From Atrichornis clamosus (taxonomy: Eukaryota > Chordata > Aves > Passeriformes > Menuridae): a stretch of 64,000 nucleotides of DNA. Position numbers and translations under genes: made by a program. Positions 39,901 to 51,670 of the stretch are shown here, piece after piece; the first letter of the stretch is position 1; every line of letters starts with the position of its first letter. The stretch covers positions 124,001-188,000 of the forward strand of contig WBMZ01010917.1 of the NCBI GenBank assembly GCA_013400975.1, given 5' to 3'. The notes under the pieces were generated by a model that saw nothing but the letters and a program-made list of their open reading frames with translations, did no database searches and had not been told where the DNA came from.

Positions 39901-41382
39901 AGGAGCCTATAATGCCGAAGCATTCTCTCACACTGCTGGACACAAGGCAAGTGATGCAGTTTTCTCTTAAAAATGCCAAAAATTTATCTGGAGGAAATTC
40001 TGGCTTGATTTCAATATGATTATGGCATTTGCACTCTGAATCCAAGTCAAGGGTGACAGCTGGTATATGCTGGGCCTGAAAATCTGTATTTCAGGGTGAA
40101 ACCCAATTAGAAAACACTAGAACCTAGAATGTAAGTTCGGAGAGTTGAACAATAATCCCCAAATCCTCTTTCCAGCATTGTCTGAATAGAGAGTTACTAG
40201 CACTCACCATCCATCTGTGCAGCCACACGCTCCCTTGGTGCTGGGACAGAGGCTCTAGCAAATTCAGTACCACCCTGGCCTGAGGAGATCAGAACTGAGC
40301 AGGCTGGAAAAGCAAAGCTGATGTGCTCCACCTTCACAAGACCTGATCCGATACATCTGCTCAGACTCTACCTCTAACACATTGTGTTCTACCTCAAATA
40401 GCCATGGGGTGCTGTGGAGACCTCTGTGTTTGAGAAGCATTTGAAATGGTTGTCCTAAGTATTTTTTAGCTGAAAGCCTTAAGGATTAGAGGCTAAAGTA
40501 AAAGAGGTCAGCTTTCTCAGCCTGAGGCTTCAAACCCACAATTTTCTCCTTCCAGAAAAATGCCCTCTCTATACATGACATGCTGTACTGAATGACTTGG
40601 GATAAACCTGGCATATTACACATCTCCTACAAAACCTAGGACTGCAAGGAATAAAAATTTGCTTTTAAATATGCCAGAGCAAGTGCAGCACAAGAAAGGT
40701 GATATCTCCATGATGCAAGGGTTCATGCACTTAGCAGGAGGGAGAAGGATTTCCAGATTTAAAAACTGATGCTTTACTGTGTTTGCTGAATGTTAAAGGC
40801 ACAAACTGACCTGAGGACAGGATATATTCATGGTTCCCATTTCCTAGGCCACCAATTATGACTCTGTCTTCTTTTTGTTCCATATACCATGTGCTTGTCC
40901 CATTTATGATGTGCCTTATCAACTCTGCTATGCTGCTTCTGTCGCAATCCCTTGGGACCAATCAATATGTATTCTTCAGGCAACAGCACGTGTGATACTC
41001 CCCGCAGGAGAGAGCTACACACAAGAAGAGATTTGAAGACATTTGCTGACAAAAAGACAAAAGCAGAGGCAGAGCTTTCACTTTCTGAACGCTGACTGCT
41101 GGTTGCAGCCGTGAGAGTCCACGTCACAGCCCAGGAGCTGGGTTTTGTGTGCTCTGCAGAGCCGGAAGAGAAACACCTGGTCATGTGAGAACACCAAGTG
41201 TTTACTCAGGGGGATGTATCTGAGCAACCCTAATACTCTGGGTGTGTGTTGGTAACGTGCCCAGCAGAGCAGAAAGCTGACAGAGGACCCTGATCCACCA
41301 AAAACCTTGGAGGCTGCCTATGGAGCTTGCAATTAATTGTCACTGACAGTCTCTGCTCAACCAGTCACCATTCTGGTGGGAT

Positions 41383-42168
41383 ATGGATGCAGTCACCTCT
41401 CCCAGATGTGCATGTCCAGGTCCTGATCCACTCTGGAGGTACCTTACAGAGCATGATCTGAAGAAACTCAAGATCTCAGGCAGAGAGCTACTGTCAGTTC
41501 CCAAGCAGGTCTTCAGCTTGGACCAGCTGCAGGTCCTGGAGATGAGCCCAGAACAGGAGAGCTGTCTGAGGTAGCAGATGGAGCTGCTTCCCCAGGAGAT
41601 CAGCCGTCTGAGGAACCTCACCTGCCTCTACGTGGACTCCAACAGCTTGAAGAAAATCCCAGTGGAAATTGACACTTTGAGTTGCTTGGAGAGGCTCACT
41701 CTGAGCAACAACAGCCTGAGCTTGCTGTGCACAGAGATGGGGGCACTCCACAGGCTGCACAACCTCCACCTTGCCAACAATAACCTCATGGAGCTCCCTG
41801 CACCCCTCTGCCAGCTGACGAGCCTCACCTTTCTGGACGTGAGTGACAACAAAATAGATACCATGCCCTCCAGCATTCGGCATCTGGAGAAACTGGAAAC
41901 ACTGCTGGTGCTCTTCAACTCACTGAAGAGCCTTCCTGAGGATGTCTGTCTTTTAAGGAATCTGCACACACTTTGGTTGGGAAACAACCATCTACAGTCC
42001 CTTCCAGCAGCCTTTGGGGAGCTGATGAACCTGGACTGTGGATACAACTACTGCTCATGCAATTTTGAGGGGAATCCACTGGAGAGTCCTCCCCCTGAAG
42101 TCTGCAGCAGAGGCCCTGGAGAGATCAGAGACTATTTCTTGTCACTTCATAGGATTCAGACAGAATAA
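41383..42168 (+). pseudogene. Intronless leucine-rich-repeat protein with one in-frame stop
   Basis: A single frame from ATG 41383 to TAA 42166-42168 would give 261 codons but is cut by TAG at 41572-41574. Both halves carry SHOC2-like 23-residue repeats, about eight in all, e.g. LTCLYVDSNSLKKIPVEI, LHNLHLANNNLMELP and LHTLWLGNNHLQSLP. They are followed by a capping tail GNPLESPPPEVCSRG. An upstream in-frame TGA near 41346 limits the start. A second ATG at 41578 lies just after the stop and could begin a 196-residue LRR protein. A cysteine replaces the usual proline in SLSLLCTEMGAL, which hints at relaxed selection. No poly(A) tail or target duplication is seen, so retrocopy origin is unproven. 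The family member is not identified. Confidence 0.6.
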
Positions 42169-45100
42169 ACCATTGGTGTCAGTCCTCTTCAAATGACTGT
42201 GATGGATTCATTCTGTGCAAATCACCTGTACAAGCAAAATGTGTTTCAGACAGAAAAGTCTGGTGAAATCACTCTGTGGAGCTCAAAAGCTTCCTCTCTG
42301 CTGAAAGGTGATTTCTCCATCAGTCTTGTTTTCTTTTTTTAAACTAGTATTGAATGGTGGTGTATACCTTTCAAAAACTCATCCAGGGCCAATTGTAATC
42401 CTTTTTCTTCTTTATTGTTGCATAGATTTATCTCAGGAAATGTTGCAGACAAACATTCAGTCTGAGAAAATGAGCAAGTCTGAAAGGACAGTCAGGTAAA
42501 CAACTGGTGGCATGTAAATAGCAATAATCTGCACTATTTGTTTGCACACTGGGTTGGGGCTGGAGTCTGTGCTTAAAGTAAGTGCAAGTTGAGATTTCTG
42601 GAAGCATTTAAGGTCATATAAACTTGTGGATTTGGCTTTGCTTCAGGTAGCCCAGAATCTCATCGTTTTCCCTGGTATTTTACATCAAACACACAGGTTG
42701 AATCAGCTCAGGCTTCTGTCTGGCTCTGGATAAAAACCAGCCAGTCTCCAGGCCCCACAAGGTATCATGCAAGAGGTGTCTCCATCCCTTTGGCAGGACA
42801 CAGTGTATTCCTTAGGCTGTTTCTCCTGAAGAGCAGTGTCAGCCAGCTCTGCAGAGTGCACAGCCAGGGCTGTCACACTCTCTGGAGGCACCATGGACCT
42901 GGACTTGATGTGCCAGCCCATTCAGAGCAGACCTCAGTGATACAGCTCTGTGGAACTTGGTGATGCACAGGGGCAGCCCAGATTTAGAGCTTGCAGCACT
43001 AGCAGAAAAAGTTTCCAATTTTACTGAGTCTGGGAAAGTGTTCAGAGATATTAAAATATGAGTATGCAAACTTCCTGCAAGGGAACATCCTGAGAATCCC
43101 TGTCATAATCATAAAAGGCTTCATCAGTGTTACATTATGGAAATTTGCTGAAACTCCTTTCTGTTTCACATTACTCTCTCTTTCCCCTATCATCAACATT
43201 TTCCTTCCACCTCTCCTTAACTTTGCTCTTCTTGGGTGTTTTCTCTGTGGCTACTCCCTCTGACATTTGTGTTTCATTATTTCCTAATCAAAAGCCTCCC
43301 ATTCCCTTATAAATCCTTTTCTTTGCCCTCTGTTTCCTTTGTCTCCTAGTTCTCCTTTTGTCAACATGCAGAAAGATGCAGTTTTGTGTCTTTCCTGGAA
43401 AGAAGGGCTGAATCAGGTCTGGTGTGAGCTGAGCGTGTTCTTGCAGCATTTACAGAAAAAGGGAGAAAGGGCTTGAGACATTGACACATGGGCCATTAAT
43501 TCTCTTGTTCAGTCATTTTCTTCCTCCTATAGCAAAGATCAGCACAAGGAGATCTGAATCAATGCTGAATTTTTTCTGGGTGACAGAAACACAACTCCAG
43601 ATATGCTTAACACAAACTGATTTTTATATTGCTTTGCCCTGACCTCTGTGAGTTTTTCAAACCAGCTGTGACTTTTTGGTGTCATGGTAACCAGATTCAT
43701 TATATCAGTAGGATATCACACAGAGATAAATGAGTACATGGCAGTAATGAGCATACAATTACATCACACCAGTTTGTAGGGTTTTCCTGCAGCTGATTAT
43801 TTCTAAGATGTGTGACATAGGGAAGAAAGGAGTAAAGGGACCATGGTGCCTTGCTCAGTTGGCTCTTTCTATGGCAGCATGGAGAATTGGAGATTAAAGG
43901 GCAGGATAATGAACTGCAAGTCTTTTGCAGTTTGGGTTTTTTCAGAGGGGATTCGGGGCTGTGTGTGAAGAAGCTGATGCCAGCTCAGGCAGAGGCTGTA
44001 TCAAGGTGGCAACATTATAGATGTTGAATGACTGTGGTCTTGTTCCTGATCCTGTCACTGATCCATTTTCCGGACCCAAACAGATCTTATTTCCCCACTA
44101 CTTCTGCTGTTTCCCCATTTCCCTCACCCATTCCATATGTGCAGTCATCCTGCCTTTCTCAAGCTTGCCTGGTAGAGGACATGAGGTTAAAGGCAGTATG
44201 AGCAGTGATGCCCAAGTAAAAACAAGGTTATCACTCTGGGCTTGGACATGTGTGAGAATTAAATTCTAGTAACTGTGGTCTTTTTTAGAGACTTGTGTCT
44301 ATCACACTGAATCATTCCAGGGCATCATCTTACACAAGCAGTGAGAGGGACAATTTCTCATGTCCCGCGTCAGGCTTTTCAGATTGAATCTTGCATTTTT
44401 TATTCTACATTGCACAGGGATTGGGCTTGAGTGTCCATTTCCAATTTTGACTACCTTTCCCTTCTGCTTCTTGGCCAGTGATTCCTGAAAGGCAAGGTGA
44501 CTTTAGCTGCTTTGGGGACTATATAGCATCTCAAAGCTTTCTCTTTTGATTTTGGCCAATCAGATTTCACATGCTTTGTTTAACTAATCCGCTCTCCAAA
44601 ACCCACAAACATAATTTGTGAAGATTAATTCTGTCTGTTAATAACATACCTGTCATTGCTGGGAGTGAATGGAACTAAAATGAGGGTTTAGAAATGCCAA
44701 AAAAAGGAATCTTTAAAAAACAGTACCTATATTTCTGTTATAATCCTCTACTCTGCTGGGAACTAGAGAAATTCTGTGAAACTCATGCAAGTGAAGGCAT
44801 ACCATCAAGGTGCTTGAGCAGACTGACTATGTTACTCAGAGAGAAAAAATTATGTCCTGACACCTTGCTATCTGTTGCCTCTTCCTTTCCCTTTGTCCTG
44901 GTTGCTTCCAAAATCCCACTTCCCAAGGGGGAAAGCCCAGTAGTGTATATACACTGCAGTATTCTGGCATCTGTGTTAATGGCATAGTTACACAGAGCAA
45001 TAAGTAGATCCTGGCATTGTTGTTAAGATGGCATTAAAATCTAATCTCAAAGTGCTTATCCTGTGTTTGTTGTACTGTCTGTATTGTTGCTAAGCATCCT

Positions 45101-47529
45101 CCTTTGCCTGTGCTCATTAAAACTTCAAGTGTTAATATCAGAGAATGGCAAAATGCTAGGATATAGGCCCCTGGTGAAGAGTCACAGATATAATCCATAC
45201 TCAGGGGTGAGGGGGAGGAGGGAAGGGGGAATTGCTAAACCTGCCGTTCAGTCTTGATGGGAGTTGTGCTTGCATTTCTCTTTGCCCAGTCTCACACTGC
45301 AAACAGCCTGGCCGAGGAGAGCATCCCTGGAGCCACACAGAACTCTCATTTGAAAACTTTGAACTCTTGCAGCAGAGCAGTAATGAAATGTAAAAGCAGT
45401 GAATGAAAATAGCTATGAATAGAAATTCAGGGAAATAATATATATAAGGGCAGAGGGCTTTTTAATTTAACATACTAGTACAGAACAATTCACAGGCTGG
45501 TAGCTCAAGCTGGACAAGTTCTGACTACAGATAAGCTGCATATTTTTAATGCTGGATAGTTCACCTGAGGAAATGGCAGATTCTCCACCCCCTGAAATCT
45601 GTAAAACCCTCATTCACCTGAAGGTATGACTGTAACACTCATCTTGTTTTATGCAAAGTCAAACTTGCCACAGCTCCTTCTGTCTTTAAAGTATATGCTT
45701 ACAATCTATGGCTACCATAAATCTAAAACACTAGATCCCAGAATTTACTTACTACTCCCTCAATTTCCCTTTATGTGAAATTCATTTTTTTAGTTTTTAA
45801 TGCCTACAAGCAATGCTTAAAAGGTTGAAGTTCCCTAAGTTTCATGATCCTGTGGCCAGTGATGGAGCCTCTGAGTTGGCAAAACCAAAATGAAGAAACA
45901 GTTTCTGTTCTCCTCATTCTTGTTGGAGTCAGCAGGAGATTTCCAAGTTCACAAATTAAAGACTGGTCCTAAATTCACTTGAGTGGACTTTCGCACTGAC
46001 CAGTTTTCCAAGTCTTTGAAAAGTCTTGTGGTTGATCAATCAAACATATTGCATATTAGCAGGCTTCAAAGGAAACACGACTTTGCAGACTGCCAGAAAA
46101 CAAAAGACACTACAGGTACTGTCCTACACAAATGTCAAACATATTTTGTATCTGAGAGTGGTAGTGTGTTAGTGTGCTGTCATTGAGGAAAAGACCATCA
46201 TCATCGAGAGAGGCCACTGTCCCTGCTGGCTGGATCACCCCAGTGCCACTTGCCTCTCTGTGTTCCTCTGGGCCCTGCAGCCTCATCTCAGAGCTCGACA
46301 GTCCAGCTTCAGCAATGACAGCTTTCAGGTGCTGCAGCACTGAGTCAGTGCAAGAGGCTCAGATCTGAATCCGTAGGATCAATAGGTTTAATAATCACCA
46401 AATGCACATGATAAGTCACTGACAGAGGAACCAGATGCAATGGAACAGTTTCCCTACACTTGGGGAATGTGTGCTACACAGGAGAAACAAAGCAATCTAT
46501 CATGGGCAAGTGCCATATCACTCAGCACGTGAAATTGCAATGGAAGCCTAAGGAGCACATCTAATGAGGATCACTCTAAGCCATACTAAGAATGGTTTTT
46601 GGCTCCCCAGAGTGTTCTGCCCATGGACCAAGAGACGGGGAGTGAATGGTGCTCAAACGAGTACTACATCCAAGCCATGGATATCTTATGTTTATTAAAG
46701 ATCTCAGTGGTCACCAAGGAGTTTTTATTTTTCTGCCACCATAGGGAAACTATGTGTTGCCATTCTCACTCCTATGCAAACAACTTTCTTTGAACAGTTC
46801 AGGCAGCAAGAGAATAGCAAGAGGGGGAGAGACTGATGCCAAAAGCAAAGCCCAGATGGAGTAACCCACACTGAGACTTTGTAGTGAAGCTCACTGGGTT
46901 TTGCCAGACTTCAGACAGAGCCAGTCTGGAGCTCACTGCTGCTGAGATTCCCAAAGTGATCCCACATCCAGTCATTTGGTACATTAAATTTATGAGGACT
47001 TGCTTTCTGAAAGACACAATGACTCCTGCATCAAAGGTCAGGCCATTAGGACAAAGTTATGTCTAAAAAGAAATCTTCCAAGTGCTTTGCAAATCTCACT
47101 GTTGAAAAGTTCAAACTGAAACCGCTAATTGTAAAGAAATCTGCTTTTTGATTGGTTGGTTGGTTTTGTTTCCTATTCCCTGGAGACTTAGGAAAGAGAT
47201 TGTTGTATTCCTGTTTGGAACAAGCCTTTTACCTACACAAAGCTTGATGAAGAGCTTCTTATGAGACTTACTAAAGTTAAATAAACACTGAGCTTGCTAG
47301 TCTTTCTGCTCTGGCCTTGTTTTCCACATCTCAGGTAGTCCTCCTCTGGACTATTGCTGCATACCTTTACTGAGCCATCATGTTAAAAACTGATTATGAC
47401 ATGGTATATGAAGACTTTTTAGTGACAAAAGAAGGACTATTGCACACCTTGAATATTATAACCTTGTTTATTCACTCTTGCATGGTGGCAGGTGCTCTTT
47501 TTCGCAAGGAATTCACCTTTTCTTTACTG
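42169..47529. other. Intergenic, no recognised gene
   Basis: Unique sequence with only short chance reading frames. One minus-strand frame at 46110-46340 (76 codons) has a somewhat protein-like composition but no start, promoter or splice support. Confidence 0.5.
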
Positions 47530-48165
47530 TGATTCCACACTTTGCTGCAGAGCTGCTCTTGGCAAATTTTTGTATTCATATATTGTATAAGCTGAAGTTT
47601 GTGGCCTTGCACTTTTCCCTGCTGAATTTCAGCTTCCCCTTTCCCTCCCCAGACGTGTTACACAATTCTTTCAAATCATTCTTAATTCAAACCCTGTCCT
47701 CCTGTGCTTACAACGCCTCTGAGCTTTATGCCATCTGAAAATTTAATAAATATAATTTTCTATCATCTAATTCATTAATGAAAACACATGCCAGAATTGT
47801 ATCCAGAAGAGACCTGGCTAAACTCCATTTCTACATCCTTCCACTCTGACAAAGCACCATTGATAACCTTTCTGATACGTTATCAAACCAGCTTTGCACC
47901 CAATCGATCACAGTCTCATCTAGACCAGGCTGCTGGGGCTCACTTATGAGAATGTCACTTGCAACCCTTTTGAAAACCTTAGAAAGGGTAAGATTTGTGA
48001 CAGCTACTTCTCCTTTATTCTTAAGGCCTGTTACATTGCTAAAAGCAGAGATTAGATCAGTTCAACACAATTTATTCCTGACAAATCCACATAGGCTACT
48101 TGTCCTTGCTGCTACATGAAGCAGCTGTTTCACATTTCAAGCTGTGACTTGTTATCTTCCAAGGG
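47530..48165 (-). mobile_element. Old, highly diverged CR1-like LINE (3' ORF2 region)
   Basis: On the plus strand the order of phrases follows the reverse complement of an amniote-ancestral CR1: atgccatctgaaaatttaat, then aattcattaatgaaaacaca, then accattgataacctttctga, then atcacagtctcatctagacc, then cttatgagaatgtcacttgc, then attcctgacaaatccacata. Many indels break the coding frame. It is much more diverged than the other CR1 copies, so much older. Confidence 0.7.
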
Positions 48166-51100
48166 CTTATGAAATGTGCATTTGTTCCAGAATTTGCGCA
48201 AGTCTCTAAGGCAGGTGAGGATCATTTCTCTTCCCTCTCTCCCAACAAGAAACTATCTTTAATGCAACAGCCACTTGCTGTTTCAGCCTCAGGTGAAAAA
48301 TTCAGGGCTGGTGGGAGGCCAGGACTCCTGCAGAGCTCCGTAGAGCATGAGCACATCCGGGCTGGAAGGATTTGGTAGGGTTTGTTCACTGTCATGGCCA
48401 GGCCTGATATGCTCTGCGTGGCCCCATAGTGGGAGAGGGCTACAGCTCCTCTTGCAGTTTGGGGAATGCAGCTCAGAGACGTGAGATAACATTAACTTCC
48501 TTTTACCTACTTGGCTGCTGTGCAGAGGACTTCAGCTTGGTCATGGCTCGGGGAAAAGGCAGTCACTGGAAGGGGGGAAAGACACAATCTTGAGGTACCT
48601 TAACCCATTTTTGGTCTTGTCCTGGGAGCTCTCCTTGATTATTTTTTCTGTGTCCTATTTTCAAATGGATGTCCTTAATCCTATTCCGTGACTCAGAGTT
48701 GGCCTGCACAGCATGAAATTTCTAAGAAGGCAGCAGGAAACCAAGAGTTTTGATCCTGAAGTAACTAACTTCAGTGCCTCACAGCATGTGTCTGTGTGTG
48801 TTCCCTGGGCAGCTGTGTCAACTGGAGGATATCTGCACCCTTCCACTTGTAAAAATGCTCAGATCAGCTCAGACATCTTCTTTTGATCTAGATGAAAGGA
48901 GGATTCCTTTTTGTTCACAAAACTAGTGCTGCCTGTTAGGAGGATGTCCCTTTGCATTGGGTCTGTATATTCACAAAAAGAATAAGGGAAAAAAAAGTTC
49001 TCTCACAGGTGCTAAATATCTGCCAGGCTGCATCATTTTCACACATAAAATACTGTAGCACTTCAGCTATTTCTAAACATCCACACAGTGATAGCAGCAT
49101 GATTATGTGTCTGGTTGCTATTGGCAAAATTTCCTTTTCAGGTGTAAAGCAGGCTTTACCCAGACTGAATACTGTGATTTGTTCCTAGAGCACTAATGAA
49201 CCTAAAATATTGCTTATTCTAATTTTTTTTAAAACTGTGAGGTTCAAGAACTTTGGTCTTGCCCTTGATTCACTCTTCTTGTGTTTGGTGGTGTCAGGGT
49301 TTGCACAACTGTGAAGGGTATATGGGACTGAAAGGAAGAGCTTTTCTGTAGATTCTTTTCGGGCTGATATCTATCAAAAAGCAGCCTGCTCTTCCAAGGA
49401 CTTAGACTTGATGACCTTGCTTGTTCTTTCCAGTGCCTAGTTGTCTCTTTGCTTATTAGATGGTGTTTCTTCTTGTGAACAAGCTAAACTATCAACCTTT
49501 TTTCTGTTGGAAATGTAGTTTTTCTTTAGCTTGTTGTTCTGTTTTTGTACTATACAGACTGTCACCAGTTCTGCACATTTCTGACACATTCTGCACAGTC
49601 ATATACACTGGGATTTTGTTGTTGTTGTTGTTGTTGTTGTTGTTTCCTAGAAAACTTTTGGTGGTCTGACTGACTGAAACAAGAAAGTAAAATAAGTTAT
49701 ACAATTCCACGTACATGTGTGTGTAAGGATTTTGCATCCTAATTCAGCAGAGTCATTAGGCAGACGCCCTATACAGATCCCAGCTCCTTGCCCTGTTTTA
49801 ATATTCAAAACACTTTATAGACTCTTCTGGATGTCATTGTGTTCATGCCAGACCTTCAGATGTTTCTTCAGAGAGAAAGGATAATAACGGTCTGACATTA
49901 TACAGGAAAACTAACATTTGCTTTATTTGAATTAGGTAGATTGTCACTGGAAACGTCTAGCATTTCAGACTGGTAGAAAGAGCATAAGCCAAAGTGATTT
50001 TTCTGACTAGAGAACAGCACATAGGGTATTCTGCAATTAATTTTCAAAATCAAATGTGCTTTTCAGTTTAAAATCTTCCCTTGTTCTCTCCCAAATAAAT
50101 TTACATAAGACCGTATTTCAGAATAAGCGTGGGTAAGGTTGCTTATATATTTTCTGAAAACACTTTCCAGCAGTTTTCTGCAGACATCTCCTAACAAACG
50201 AGTCCTAGTCTGACCCTGCAGCTGGGGAACTGTTACAGTGACAGGCTGCAGTATTACTAACTGTGTTTAAATTTCATAAAGTTTTATACCTACCACAAAA
50301 AAAATCAACCATCTCAGCTGTGGATCCTTGCCCTTTACTTGAATCTGCAGTCCAAGAGGTCTGACACAAGTTTCAAACATGGAGGCTGAAGTTTTGCAGA
50401 TGTTACAGTGGTATTAACTGCACTCTATGCTGCTCCCTGGCCATTTCTGTATATCACAGTCTGTGCCTGTGAGCCTCTGGTTGGTGAACTAGTTGGTCTC
50501 TCCTGGATATACACACAGAAAAAAACTTGGAGGGTTTAACATGCTGGAAATGGTGCCTGGAAGCACCACTACTGTAGCACTAATCTGTGGGATACGCCCT
50601 GAGCAAGAAGGTCAGAATTTACAGGTGGATTTGCCTACATATTTTCCTGAAAATGAGGCTCCACTACTCCCAAAATTCCCAACAGAGCTTAGAACCTCAA
50701 AAGCTGGGTTGTATTACAACAGGAACTATGACAATAATAATTGTAAACCCAAGAAGGTGGGAGGAAAAAAAATCAAATTAGTTTATAAACACAGCTCCAT
50801 ACTGGCAATCCAGTCCTTTATGTGAGATTTGTTGTCTCTCCAGTAATTTTTCAGCAGCTTCTGGGATCACAACATACTGCACATAGTACCCTCTGGAGCA
50901 GTTTCTTTTCATCCCTTATTTGTCCTGGCTGCCTGTCTTTGGAAGAAGAGCCATGTTGCTTCAGATTAAGGATTATCTTGGACCATCTGTGCAGTATTCA
51001 CCCTGTAATTAGGGCTGTAAAATGTAACCTTAGGAGAAATAAGAACAAAGAAAAACATTTAATACTACACTGTAAAGTTTTGCCAGTTCCTGGGTATTTC

Positions 51101-51339
51101 CAGTTTGGGAGACACCTTAACCTGACAGAGGTTGTCTGTTTAACAGATAATCCAGGATTTCTCTGTCCAGTCTGTTTTGAGCCCACACAAACATCTTGCA
51201 TCCACACCGTTTTTGGGAAGGAGCTTCCTGGGTCTACCGTCCACCTCATAAAGAATCATCACCATTTCATGTCTCCATTGACCTCACTTCATGGTACTCT
51301 GAACAGTCAGTTCCCATCCACCCTCTTTTTACTGCTTGT
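48166..51339. other. Intergenic, no recognised gene
   Basis: Unique sequence apart from the GTT microsatellite. Nothing else is recognised. Confidence 0.5.
49618..49643 (+). repeat. (GTT)n microsatellite
   Basis: About nine uninterrupted GTT units, likely polymorphic. Confidence 0.95.
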
Positions 51340-51344
51340 CAGAT

Positions 51345-51670
51345 ATTAACGGGGCTTATAGGCAGGAAGGAGAGGGTTTTTTTATCTGGGCAGACAGTGA
51401 TAGGACAAGGGGAAATGGTTTTAAACACAAAGAGGGCAGGTTTAGGTTAAATGTTAGGAAGAAATTCTTTACTCTGAGGGTGATGAGGCACTGGCACAGG
51501 TTGCCCAGAGAGGTTGTGAATGCCCCATTCCTGCAAGTGTTTTAGACCAGGCTGGATGGGGCCCTGAGCAGTTTGATCTAATGCATGACATGCCTGTTCC
51601 AACAGGAATGTTGGAATGAGATTGCCTCTAAGGTCTGTTACAACCCAAACCATTCTGTGATTCTTCAATT
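51345..51670 (+). mobile_element. CR1 LINE 3' part
   Basis: Plus-oriented: gacagtgataggacaagggg, then ttaggaagaaattctttact, then aggcactggcacaggttgcc, then caacccaaaccattctgtga, then a degenerate terminal repeat (ttcttcaattct). A small insertion lies near 51585-51610. Confidence 0.88.

Larger units (their letters stand above)
34091..41345. other. Intergenic, downstream of COL22A1
   Basis: Mostly unique AT-rich sequence. Three CR1 tails are annotated separately. A run of A then C (aaaaaaaaccccccaaact) occurs near 37641-37660. No exon or RNA gene is recognised. Confidence 0.55.
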
